From the NCBI RefSeq assembly GCF_024721605.1, contig NZ_CP102630.1, positions 620,001-684,000 of the forward strand: 64,000 bases of DNA, in the 5' to 3' direction. This document shows, in pieces, positions 9,267 through 16,964 of this stretch; position 1 is the first letter of the stretch, and every line of letters begins with the position of its first letter. This DNA is from Sphingomicrobium flavum. GTDB lineage: Bacteria; Pseudomonadota; Alphaproteobacteria; Sphingomonadales; Sphingomonadaceae. Under the pieces are notes generated by a model. It did no database searches, had not been told where the DNA came from, and saw only the letters and a program-made list of their open reading frames with translations. The position numbers and the translations under genes are program-made.

Positions 9267-10236
9267 ATGTGAGCCGGGTCAATCGCTCGCGCACCTTTTC
9301 ATGCGCTTCGGCGCGGGCATCGGCGCGGGCCTTTTTGAGGAGCGGATAGCCGCTCGCTTCCTCATCCTTGAGCGCCTGCGCGAACTGGCCGGCGCGCACC
9401 TCGGCAAGGATGGCGCGCATCTTCGCCTTGATGCCATCATCTACCATCTTTGGGCCGCCGAGGACTGCGCCCAGTTCGGCGGTATTGCTGATCGCCTCGC
9501 GCATGCCGGCGATGCCGCGCGCCTCGATGAGGTCGGCCAGCAGCTTCAATTCGCTGACGCATTCGAAATAGGCCAGTTCCTCTGAATAGCCCGCTTCCAC
9601 CAGCACTTCGAACCCGGCCTGCAGCAAGGCAGGCACGCCGCCCCAGACGACCGCCTGCTCGTTGAACAGGTCGGCCTCGGCCTCCTGTGCGAAATCGGAG
9701 GAGATGAGGCCTGCGCGTGCGCAGCCGATCGCCTTGCCATAGGCTTGCGCGATCGCGGCGGCCTGGCCGCTGGCATCTTGAGCTACCGCCCATAGCCCAA
9801 TCATGCCCTTACCGTCCTTGTAAAGCCAACGGAGCGCCGTGCCGGGTCCCTTGGGGGCGAGCATGACGACATCGAGATCGTCGCGCGGCACGATGAAGCC
9901 AAAATGCACGGCGAGGCCATGGCTGAACCCCAGGGCGCTGCCCGGCGGCAGATGCTCGGCAATCTGGCCATAAGCGGCGGTCATCACCTCATCGGGCACC
10001 AGCATCATGGTGAGCGCAGCGCCCTTTACTGCGTCGGCGGGAAGCGCATGGGAGAGCCCGTCGGCTTCGACCTTGGCGACGCTGCTGCTGCCCTCGCGCA
10101 GCCCGACCACCACGTCGAACCCGCCATCGTGCAAATTCTGCGCCTGCGCGCGGCCCTGATTGCCATAGCCGATCACGGCGATGCGTTGGCCGTTCAGCGG
10201 GGCAAGGTCGATATCGGGGTCGCGCAGCAAATCCAT
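9265..10236 (-). CDS. Divergent ketol-acid reductoisomerase (class I, IlvC-like)
   Basis: The family converts acetolactate or acetohydroxybutyrate to the dihydroxy acids of branched-chain amino-acid synthesis, using NADPH and Mg2+. This 323-residue protein has the Rossmann motif GYGNQG, APKGPG with the conserved lysine, metal ligands in DLFNEQ, and ECVSELK with SNTAE in the knotted domain. Several usually fixed stretches differ: DLFNEQ for DLFGEQ, HGLAVHFG for HGFNIHFG, and a changed stretch after APKGPG. Start ATG 10236 follows an AGGAGG that overlaps the miaA stop. It could be the main IlvC or a paralogue with another substrate. No ilvB or ilvN lies beside it. Confidence 0.82.
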   Translation of the reverse strand: MDLLRDPDIDLAPLNGQRIAVIGYGNQGRAQAQNLHDGGFDVVVGLREGSSSVAKVEADGLSHALPADAVKGAALTMMLVPDEVMTAAYGQIAEHLPPGSALGFSHGLAVHFGFIVPRDDLDVVMLAPKGPGTALRWLYKDGKGMIGLWAVAQDASGQAAAIAQAYGKAIGCARAGLISSDFAQEAEADLFNEQAVVWGGVPALLQAGFEVLVEAGYSEELAYFECVSELKLLADLIEARGIAGMREAISNTAELGAVLGGPKMVDDGIKAKMRAILAEVRAGQFAQALKDEEASGYPLLKKARADARAEAHEKVRERLTRLT

Positions 10237-10246
10237 GACCCGCCTC

Positions 10247-11179
10247 CTAGAGCGATTGGGTGAGAAGCGCCACGGCCTCTTCCATCGCGCCTTCCTCGTC
10301 GAGGGCGCGAGTGAAGCGGGGCCAGTCTTCGGGCGGCTGGTGGCGGAACCAGGTATATTGGCGCTTGGCATATTGGCGCGTGGCGATGCGCCCGGCCTCG
10401 ATCATTGCCTCGCGGCTGGTCTCGCCGCGCAAATGCGCCGCGATTTCGGGCACGCCGATGGCGCGCATGACGGGGAGAGCGGGATCGAGTCCCCGCTCCA
10501 GCAAGGCGGCGACTTCCTCGATCGCGCCTTCGTCGATCATCCGGGCGAAGCGGCGGTCGCACCGTTCGATCAGCCAATCGCGCGGGGGGACGAGAACAAG
10601 GGGACGCAAGTCGACATCATCGCCGATCCCGCCTTCCTTGCGCCGCTGCCAATAAGAGAGCGGGTGGCCGGTCGAACGCACCACTTCCAATGCGCGCGCG
10701 ACCCGCAGGCTGTCGCCGGAGTTGAGCTTTTTCGCCGCCGTCGGATCGGCGTCACGAAGCGCGGCATAATTTTCCTCCACCGGCGCGGCGCGGATGGCGT
10801 CGCGGATTTCGGGGTCGATATCGGGGATGGGGGCGATGCCTTCCAGAAGCGTGCGCAGGTAAAGGCCGGTGCCGCCCACCAGTATGGGGAGCCGGTCATC
10901 TTCCAGCGCCAGCGCGATTTCGCGTTTGGCCATCGCTGCCCAATCGGCTGCCGAACAGGCTTGCGCACCGTCACGCACGCCATAGAGGCGGTGCGGGGCC
11001 TCGCCCTGCTCCTCGCGCGTTGGGGAGGCAGCGACGATGGCGAGATCGGCATAGATTTGCGCGCTGTCGGCATTGATGACCACGCCATTGGCCGCCTGAG
11101 CCAGGCGAAGGGCCAATGCGGACTTGCCGCTGGCGGTTGGACCGGCGATGAGGGCGAGAGGAGGACGTGATTTGGCCAT
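10247..11179 (-). CDS. miaA: MiaA, tRNA dimethylallyltransferase
   Basis: MiaA transfers an isoprenyl group to N6 of A37 in tRNAs reading codons that start with U. The 310-residue protein starts MAKSRPPLALIAGPTASGKS, with the P-loop GPTASGKS at about residues 13-20, and has GGTGLYLR, RDWLIERCD and the tRNA-contact region TRQYAKRQYTWFR. An alternative start at 11191 adds MSVA; neither has a strong ribosome site. The 5' end overlaps the divergent serB start by a few bases, and the stop lies in the ribosome site of the following reductoisomerase gene, so the two are probably co-transcribed. Confidence 0.95.
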   Translation of the reverse strand: MAKSRPPLALIAGPTASGKSALALRLAQAANGVVINADSAQIYADLAIVAASPTREEQGEAPHRLYGVRDGAQACSAADWAAMAKREIALALEDDRLPILVGGTGLYLRTLLEGIAPIPDIDPEIRDAIRAAPVEENYAALRDADPTAAKKLNSGDSLRVARALEVVRSTGHPLSYWQRRKEGGIGDDVDLRPLVLVPPRDWLIERCDRRFARMIDEGAIEEVAALLERGLDPALPVMRAIGVPEIAAHLRGETSREAMIEAGRIATRQYAKRQYTWFRHQPPEDWPRFTRALDEEGAMEEAVALLTQSL

Positions 11180-12011
11180 TGCCACGCTCATAGCAGCCGG
11201 ACGGCTGGGCGACAGCCTGTTAGGCGCAGCGCAGGAACGGCTGGGGGCCGATGCGCCGATCTGGCGTGATGGCGCGGATGCCGCGCGCTTTGATGTGGCC
11301 GACGCTGCCAGTGCGCGCGCGGCGCTGCAAGGCTGGGAAGGCGTGGACGTGATCGCGTTGGATAATCCGCCCGAACGCTACGACCTCTTCATCGCCGATA
11401 TGGACAGCACCATGATCGGGCAGGAATGTATCGACGAGCTGGGCGACATGGCGGGCGTGGGCGCGCGCGTCGCGGACATCACCGAACGGGCGATGCGCGG
11501 CGAGCTCGACTTCAATGGCGCGCTGCGCGAGCGGGTGGCCTTGCTGGAAGGACTACCCGAAGAGGCGATTGCTCGCTGCATCGAAGAGCGCATCCGGCCA
11601 AATGCTGGGGCCGAGCGGCTTCTTGCCACGCTCAAGGCGCAGGGCGTGCGCACGGTTCTGGTCTCGGGCGGATTCACCGCTTTTGCCGACGTTATTGGCG
11701 GGCGGCTGGGCTTCGACCGGGTGGTCGCCAATGTGCTGGAAATTGACGATGGACGGCTGACGGGCAAGGTGGTGGGCGAAATCGTCAATGCCGACACCAA
11801 GCTGGCGGTCCTCAAGGAAGAGGGCGCGAAACGCGCGATTGCGATCGGTGACGGCGCCAATGACCTCAAGATGGTGAGCGCGGCGCGGCTCGGCATTGCG
11901 TTTCGCGCCAAGCCGGTGCTGGCCGAGGCGGCGCATGCGCGGCTCGACCATCATGATCTGGACGCGTTGCTTTGGGGACTCGGCATCCCGCGCACTGATT
12001 GGGTCGGCTAG
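11172..12011 (+). CDS. serB: SerB, phosphoserine phosphatase
   Basis: SerB removes phosphate from L-phosphoserine, the last step of serine synthesis. The HAD motifs are all present: DMDSTMI (catalytic aspartates), VSGGFT, and GDGANDLKM. An N-terminal domain of about 75 residues precedes them, as in the long SerB form. No ATG lies near the expected N-terminus. TTG at 11172 gives MAIATLIAAGRLGD, which fits the family; the frame extends to an ATG at 11124 that would lie inside miaA. The start is therefore an inference. The stop overlaps that of the converging SPOR gene at CTAG 12008-12011. Confidence 0.92.
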   Translation: MAIATLIAAGRLGDSLLGAAQERLGADAPIWRDGADAARFDVADAASARAALQGWEGVDVIALDNPPERYDLFIADMDSTMIGQECIDELGDMAGVGARVADITERAMRGELDFNGALRERVALLEGLPEEAIARCIEERIRPNAGAERLLATLKAQGVRTVLVSGGFTAFADVIGGRLGFDRVVANVLEIDDGRLTGKVVGEIVNADTKLAVLKEEGAKRAIAIGDGANDLKMVSAARLGIAFRAKPVLAEAAHARLDHHDLDALLWGLGIPRTDWVG

Positions 12012-12994
12012 GGTTTTACCGCAAAGCAGGCCTGGCCGCTCGATTTCAGCTTGGCACAGGCGGCGTTGGCCGCGGCGCTGCTGGCAAAACCGCCGACCTG
12101 CAGGCGTGTGACCGCGCCCGCGGCTACGTAAAATGGCTTCTTGCCCGCCAGCGCAGGGTGATCGTCGAGCTTGCCCCAAAGGCTACGCGCCGACGACGCC
12201 TGCGAAAAAGCGCCAAGCTGCAAGCGCCACGGACCGTCTGCCGATGCTGCGGCGGGCGCGGGCCTGGGTTCGGGCTTTGCAGCGGGGGGCGCCACCTTGG
12301 GTGCCGGCGCGGGTTTGGGTTGGGGGGCAGCCTGTGGCGCCGGCGCGGCTTGCGCGACCTTTGCAGGTGCCGGGGCCGGGGCGGGGGCAGGCGCGGGCCT
12401 TGTCGCCTTGACCTGTCGCTCGGCAAGCTGTGTACCGGCCTGCCGCACATCGGCGGGCAGGATATTGTCCATTTCGGCCAAGGTGGCCTGCGCCGGGCCC
12501 AGACCCGCACGCGCGGCGCGCAGGACATAGGCGTAGGCGGCTTCATGATCTTGCGCGACGTCATCGCCGTTGAAGAGCGCGGTGCCATAGACGAGCATGG
12601 CGCGCGGTTCATTGCCGCCGGCCGCCTGCTTGAGCCAGCGGATGGCGCTGGCGCGATCGCCATTGCTGAAGAGGATGAGACCGAGATTGGTCTGCGCTTC
12701 GACATGGCCCTTGTTGGCGGCCTGTTCGAACAGGCGCTGCGCCTGCGCCATGTCGGGCGTGACCCCGCGGCCTAAGCGATAGGCCTGGCCCAGGTTGAAG
12801 GTGGCATCGGGATCGCCCCGCATCGCCAGGGGGCGCCAGATTTCGACCGCCCGCTGGTGATCGCCTGCCGCCCAGGCCTTGGTGCCTTCCTCGACGCCTT
12901 GCGCAACCGATGGCGTTGCCGCCATCATGACTACAGCAAGCGCCGCCAATGCCGCGAAAGCCGATTTCCCCAAAAATGGCGTCATAATACGCAA
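12008..12994 (-). CDS. Sel1/TPR-repeat periplasmic protein with C-terminal SPOR domain
   Basis: This 328-residue protein has a signal peptide (AALAALAVVMMAATPSVAQ), then Sel1-like repeats at about 35-170 (for example DATFNLGQAYRLGRG and EAQTNLGLILFSNGD), an alanine/proline-rich spacer at about 195-255, and a SPOR domain at the end (WRLQLGAFSQ, VTRLQVGGFAS, CFAVKP). SPOR domains bind glycan strands stripped of stem peptides and so concentrate at division sites. Sel1 repeats serve protein contacts. It is transcribed away from the ParA locus, which also encodes a SPOR protein. The stop is shared with serB on the opposite strand. Confidence 0.85.
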   Translation of the reverse strand: MRIMTPFLGKSAFAALAALAVVMMAATPSVAQGVEEGTKAWAAGDHQRAVEIWRPLAMRGDPDATFNLGQAYRLGRGVTPDMAQAQRLFEQAANKGHVEAQTNLGLILFSNGDRASAIRWLKQAAGGNEPRAMLVYGTALFNGDDVAQDHEAAYAYVLRAARAGLGPAQATLAEMDNILPADVRQAGTQLAERQVKATRPAPAPAPAPAPAKVAQAAPAPQAAPQPKPAPAPKVAPPAAKPEPRPAPAAASADGPWRLQLGAFSQASSARSLWGKLDDHPALAGKKPFYVAAGAVTRLQVGGFASSAAANAACAKLKSSGQACFAVKP

Positions 12995-13131
12995 CCCCTC
13001 GAAAACAGGGGATTATTCTGCCTGATTTTGCGTCAAGCGCAATAGGGTCGGAGCGACGTTAACCAGATTTTAGCCCCTTGGGTGTCAATTCGGCGAATGA
13101 ATAACGGCGTCCATCGCTTGAGGGGAAGATA

Positions 13132-13863
13132 ATGCGCGTTCTCGCAATGGCATCACAAAAGGGTGGATCGGGCAAGACGACCCTGTCCGGTCACCTCGCG
13201 GTGCAAGCGCAGCTAGCCGGCGCAGGTCCGGTCTGCCTTATCGACATCGATCCGCAGGGGTCCCTTGCGGACTGGTGGAACGAACGTGAAGACGAAATGC
13301 CTGCCTTTGCGCAGACCACCGTGGCCCGACTCGCGTCGGACCTCGAGGTTTTGCGTCAGCAGGGTTTCAAGCTGGCCGTAATCGATACGCCGCCGGCCAT
13401 TACCATGGCGATCCAGTCGGTGATCGCGGTGGCCGAGCTGATCGTGGTTCCGACCCGTCCCAGCCCGCACGATCTTCGTGCCGTGGGTGCCACGGTCGAC
13501 CTGTGCGACCGCGCCGGCAAGCCGCTGATCTTCGTGGTCAACGCCGCCACGCCGAAAGCCAAGATCACCTACGAAGCCGCAGTTGCGCTGTCGCAGCACG
13601 GAACGGTTGCACCGGTCACGCTGCATCACCGCACCGATTTTGCTGCTTCGATGATCGATGGTCGCACCGTGATGGAAGTCGATCCCGAAGGCCGCAGCGC
13701 CCAGGAAGTGGGCAATCTGTGGAATTATATTTCTGACCGTCTGGAAAAGAATTTCCGTCGCACGGTCTTTTCCGCGCCGGGCGCGGGCAGCCACCAGGCC
13801 GCCGCACCCAGCCATGCTGCACGTCCCGTAGGTGGTTTCGGCCGCCGCGTGGTCGGGCAGTAG
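13132..13863 (+). CDS. ParA-family ATPase (orphan type)
   Basis: ParA/MinD ATPases form nucleotide-dependent dimers that bind DNA or membrane and position cargo. This 243-residue protein has the deviant Walker A KGGSGKTT with both K10 and K15, DIDPQGS, and the switch/Walker B segment VIDTPPA. After residue about 215 the tail is Ala/Pro/Gly-rich and basic (ends GFGRRVVGQ). It lacks the N-terminal HTH of plasmid P1-type ParA and is shorter than chromosomal ParA. No ParB with a CTPase domain lies next to it; the next gene, 18 bases on, encodes a long acidic protein ending in a ribbon-helix-helix. This suggests a dedicated cargo or centromere-like partner. Confidence 0.88.
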   Translation: MRVLAMASQKGGSGKTTLSGHLAVQAQLAGAGPVCLIDIDPQGSLADWWNEREDEMPAFAQTTVARLASDLEVLRQQGFKLAVIDTPPAITMAIQSVIAVAELIVVPTRPSPHDLRAVGATVDLCDRAGKPLIFVVNAATPKAKITYEAAVALSQHGTVAPVTLHHRTDFAASMIDGRTVMEVDPEGRSAQEVGNLWNYISDRLEKNFRRTVFSAPGAGSHQAAAPSHAARPVGGFGRRVVGQ

Positions 13864-13881
13864 CAGGAGGCCACCCCCACC

Positions 13882-15453
13882 ATGAGCGAACATAAGGCCT
13901 TCGCATCGCTTTCGTCCGGGTTGCTCGCCCGCAAGGGTGACGCGCGTCCCGCCATGCGCCGCCAGAATTTCGGAGAAATGGGCCAGGATCTCGACGATCT
14001 GGGCTGGAACGACATGGGTGAAGACCCGGGCGCTTCCGCCGCGGCCGCACCGTCCTTCGGTGGCTTCGAAGATGGTGACGACAATGATCGCGGCGTGCTT
14101 GCCGCGCTCGGCCCGCTCGCCGGCCTGTCGGCGCAGAAAGCCGTGCAGAACCAGATCCAGTCGGTTGCGACCCAGGCCCATTCGGTCAAGCAGCAGCAGG
14201 CCGACATCATGGCCCATTTCCGCATCCCCGACGACGAGATCGCCGACGATGGCGCGGACCTGGAAGATGAAACCGCCGAGCTGTGGGATCCCGAAGCCGA
14301 GGACGATGGCAACATTTTCTCGGGCCACACCGATTCGGTCGCCGAAAGCGGCGACGAAGACGGCGCCCACCTGCGCTTCACGGCCGATCGCTATGCCAGC
14401 GAAGATGGCTTCGTGCCCTTCGCCGAGGATGCAGGCGAAGCCGAGGTCGCCGAAGAAGAATTCGCTATCGACGCCGAAGTCGACGAGCCTGTTATCGAAG
14501 CGACCGAAGAAGAATTCGTCGCCGAAGACGCCGCCGCCAAATATGATAATGCCAGCGACAATTTTGCTGTCGAAGCCGAAGCACCTGCGTTCGAAGCGCC
14601 GGTTGCCGAGGTCGAGGACGATTTCGGCAAGGTGCCTTTCGCCACCGATGTCGACGACGAGGATAGCAGCGATCATGTCACCCAGATCGATCATTTCGTC
14701 GATCCGGCAAGCATCGACCTGAGCAGCCTCGAAGACGAGCTTGAGGACGACTCGCTCGAGCTGGCCGAAGAGGCTGGTGAAGACGCGTTCGTCGCCGAAG
14801 ACGAGATCGAAGTCGCAGAAGTCGCCGAGGAAGAGGACGAGGTTCTGGACCTGGTCGAGGCCGAGGAGGACGAAATCCTTGACCTGGTGGAGGTTGACGA
14901 GGCCGAAGACGAGATTCTCGAGCTGTCGGATGCCGAAGAGATCGCCGAGAGCGAGGACGACGATGTCCTTGAGCTCGCCGCTGAAGACGAAGCCATCGAA
15001 GCCGTCGAAGAGGATGAGGAGCTGACCAGCTTCGTCGCCGCCGACGTCACCGAAGAGGCAGAGCCGTTCGAGCTTGCCGCGTCCGATGAAATGGCCGAAG
15101 CCGCTGCAGCCGACCAGGACTTTGCAGAGGCTGCCGCGCTCAAGATCGAGCCGGAAGCCGAAGAAGAGATTAGCGTTCCCACCATCGCCGATATCGTGCC
15201 GATGCCTGCTTTGCGGGCCGAGACGATCCGGCGTCCGCGCCGCCCGCGCCTGTCGCCGGGTGACAAGGAAAAGGCAGCATTCACGCTGCGCCTCGACAAA
15301 CAGCGCCACCTCAAACTGCGCCTCGCCAGCGCGGTCACGGGTCAGTCGGCGCAGAAAATGCTGATCGAAGCACTCGATCGCATGCTCGAGGAAATGCCCG
15401 AACTGGAAGCGCTCGCAGAGCATGCACCGGAGGTTGGCAAAAAGGCGGGATAA
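13882..15453 (+). CDS. Highly acidic disordered protein with C-terminal ribbon-helix-helix domain, partner of the ParA ATPase
   Basis: This 523-residue protein has three visible parts. The N-terminus (about 1-35) is basic (LLARKGDARPAMRRQ), like the short basic segments by which ParA partners stimulate ATPase activity. The middle (about 110-440) is extremely rich in Glu, Asp and Ala and surely disordered, with a degenerate repeat of the form EDEILDLVE between about 315 and 370. Residues about 464-502 (FTLRLDKQRHLKLRLASA, then GQSAQKMLIEALDRML) read as a ribbon-helix-helix domain, as in ParG or CopG. It follows parA by 18 bases. Inference: an adaptor that lets the ATPase bind DNA or a cargo complex. 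Confidence 0.72.
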   Translation: MSEHKAFASLSSGLLARKGDARPAMRRQNFGEMGQDLDDLGWNDMGEDPGASAAAAPSFGGFEDGDDNDRGVLAALGPLAGLSAQKAVQNQIQSVATQAHSVKQQQADIMAHFRIPDDEIADDGADLEDETAELWDPEAEDDGNIFSGHTDSVAESGDEDGAHLRFTADRYASEDGFVPFAEDAGEAEVAEEEFAIDAEVDEPVIEATEEEFVAEDAAAKYDNASDNFAVEAEAPAFEAPVAEVEDDFGKVPFATDVDDEDSSDHVTQIDHFVDPASIDLSSLEDELEDDSLELAEEAGEDAFVAEDEIEVAEVAEEEDEVLDLVEAEEDEILDLVEVDEAEDEILELSDAEEIAESEDDDVLELAAEDEAIEAVEEDEELTSFVAADVTEEAEPFELAASDEMAEAAAADQDFAEAAALKIEPEAEEEISVPTIADIVPMPALRAETIRRPRRPRLSPGDKEKAAFTLRLDKQRHLKLRLASAVTGQSAQKMLIEALDRMLEEMPELEALAEHAPEVGKKAG

Positions 15454-15491
15454 TCCGCCGGGACGGAATGAGGCTAAAGGGGATAAGCATC

Positions 15492-16964
15492 ATGGCCAAT
15501 ACGCGTATCAATGCAGTCATCAGCAGCGTCGCCATCGCGGCATCGCTGGCCGCCTGCACCACGCCGGGCGATCGGGCATCGATTTTCGGAGGCAAGGTCG
15601 ACAACAGCAATATTGCGCTGGCAAGCCGCGCCCAGGCGGCGATGGTCGCCCAGCAATATGACCAGGCGATCGAACTGGCCGAACGCGCGGTGGCGAACAG
15701 CCCGCGCGATGCCGGTTTCCGCGCGCTGCTCGGCAATGCCTATTTTGCGGCCGGTCGCTTTGCGTCTGCCGATGCCGCTTACGGCGATTCGCTTGCGCTC
15801 GTCGCCGCGCAGCCGCAGGTCATCCTGAAGCGCTCGCTGGTGCTGATCGCGCAGGGTCGTCCGACCGCTGCGGTCGCGCTGCTCGACATGGCCGAAGGCT
15901 ATATCGACGAAGCGGATCGCGGCCTGGCGCTTGCGCTGGCCGGCCGCGCCGACAGCGCGGTCGCCGTGCTTGACCGCGCCGCCCGCACGCCGGGCGCCGA
16001 TGCGCGCACTCGCCAGAATTTGGCGCTGGCGCATGCCTTTGCCGGTGACTGGAATGCCGCCCGCTCGATCGCGGCGCAGGATGTTCCGGGCGCCGAACTC
16101 GATACCCGCATGCAGCAGTGGATGCAGATGGCGCAGCCCGCGCATCCTTCGCAGAAGGTTGCCGCGCTGACGGGCGTTTCGCCCGCCGCCTTCGATCCGG
16201 GCCAGCCCGTGCGCCTTGCGCTCAAGGCCGACGATGGCCAGCGCCTTGCCGTGGTGCTGCCCGACGAACCGGCGCCGGTCTATGAGCCGGGCGTCAAGGT
16301 CACCAGTGCTGCCCCGACGCAGGCACCGGCTGCCAGCCAGACGGTGAAGCTCGCCGAACTGCCGCCGGTCCAGACCTCGCCCGCCGATGTCGCACCGGGC
16401 CCGCAGGCCAATGTGCGTGTCAGCGAAATCATCGTCGTCGATACCGAGCTGGAAGAGGTTGCCGAAAGCGACGAACTGGCCCCGGTCGTGATGGCCCAAG
16501 CGGCGCCCGCCAAGGTTCCGGCACAGGAAGCGCCCAAGCCTTCGCTGCTGACGCCGGCCGATCTGGCCGCCGATGCACCGGTCAAGAAAGCCAGCGCCGC
16601 GCCCAAGCCCGGCCTGTCGCGTGAGGCCACGCGCGTCACCCAGTCGGCCCGTTCGATCAGCGCCGATGCCGAACGCGTCAAAGGCGAAGCCAAGATTGTC
16701 GTCCAGCTTGGTGCCTATAGCCAGCGCGACAGCCTGAACCTGGGCTGGGAACTGGCCACCGGTCGTTTCAGCGCCATTAGCCAGTATAAGCCGATGGCCG
16801 CACGCACGACGCAGGACGGCAAGAAGTTGTACCGCCTTGCGGCTTATGGCTTCACCAGCGACAGCGATGCCCGCGGCTTCTGCCAGCAGGTGCAGTCGGC
16901 GGGGCAGGAATGCTTCGTGCGGAAGGTAGCGGGCGACTCGCCCTTCAAGCTGGCCTCGCGCTAG
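15492..16964 (+). CDS. TPR lipoprotein with C-terminal SPOR domain
   Basis: The 490-residue protein begins with a lipoprotein signal (lipobox LAAC, C20 after AASLAAC), then TPR-like helices over about 35-230 (AAMVAQQYDQAIELAERAV, ALLGNAYFAAGRFASADAAY), a Pro/Ala/acidic linker, and a SPOR domain at about 400-485 (KIVVQLGAYSQRDS, LYRLAAYGFTS, ECFVRK). The start MANTRINAV is favoured by AGGGGAT at 15477-15483; the frame from 15468 adds eight unsupported residues. It lies 38 bases after the acidic RHH gene in the same direction, so ATPase, acidic adaptor and SPOR lipoprotein look like one operon. It could localise to the outer membrane or septal peptidoglycan. Confidence 0.82.
   Translation: MANTRINAVISSVAIAASLAACTTPGDRASIFGGKVDNSNIALASRAQAAMVAQQYDQAIELAERAVANSPRDAGFRALLGNAYFAAGRFASADAAYGDSLALVAAQPQVILKRSLVLIAQGRPTAAVALLDMAEGYIDEADRGLALALAGRADSAVAVLDRAARTPGADARTRQNLALAHAFAGDWNAARSIAAQDVPGAELDTRMQQWMQMAQPAHPSQKVAALTGVSPAAFDPGQPVRLALKADDGQRLAVVLPDEPAPVYEPGVKVTSAAPTQAPAASQTVKLAELPPVQTSPADVAPGPQANVRVSEIIVVDTELEEVAESDELAPVVMAQAAPAKVPAQEAPKPSLLTPADLAADAPVKKASAAPKPGLSREATRVTQSARSISADAERVKGEAKIVVQLGAYSQRDSLNLGWELATGRFSAISQYKPMAARTTQDGKKLYRLAAYGFTSDSDARGFCQQVQSAGQECFVRKVAGDSPFKLASR

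Noticed and set aside
13213-15423. A 736-codon minus-strand open frame across parA and the acidic gene
   Set aside because: It mirrors the GAA/GAC-rich acidic gene; the plus strand has ribosome sites, recognisable ATPase motifs and an RHH-like domain.
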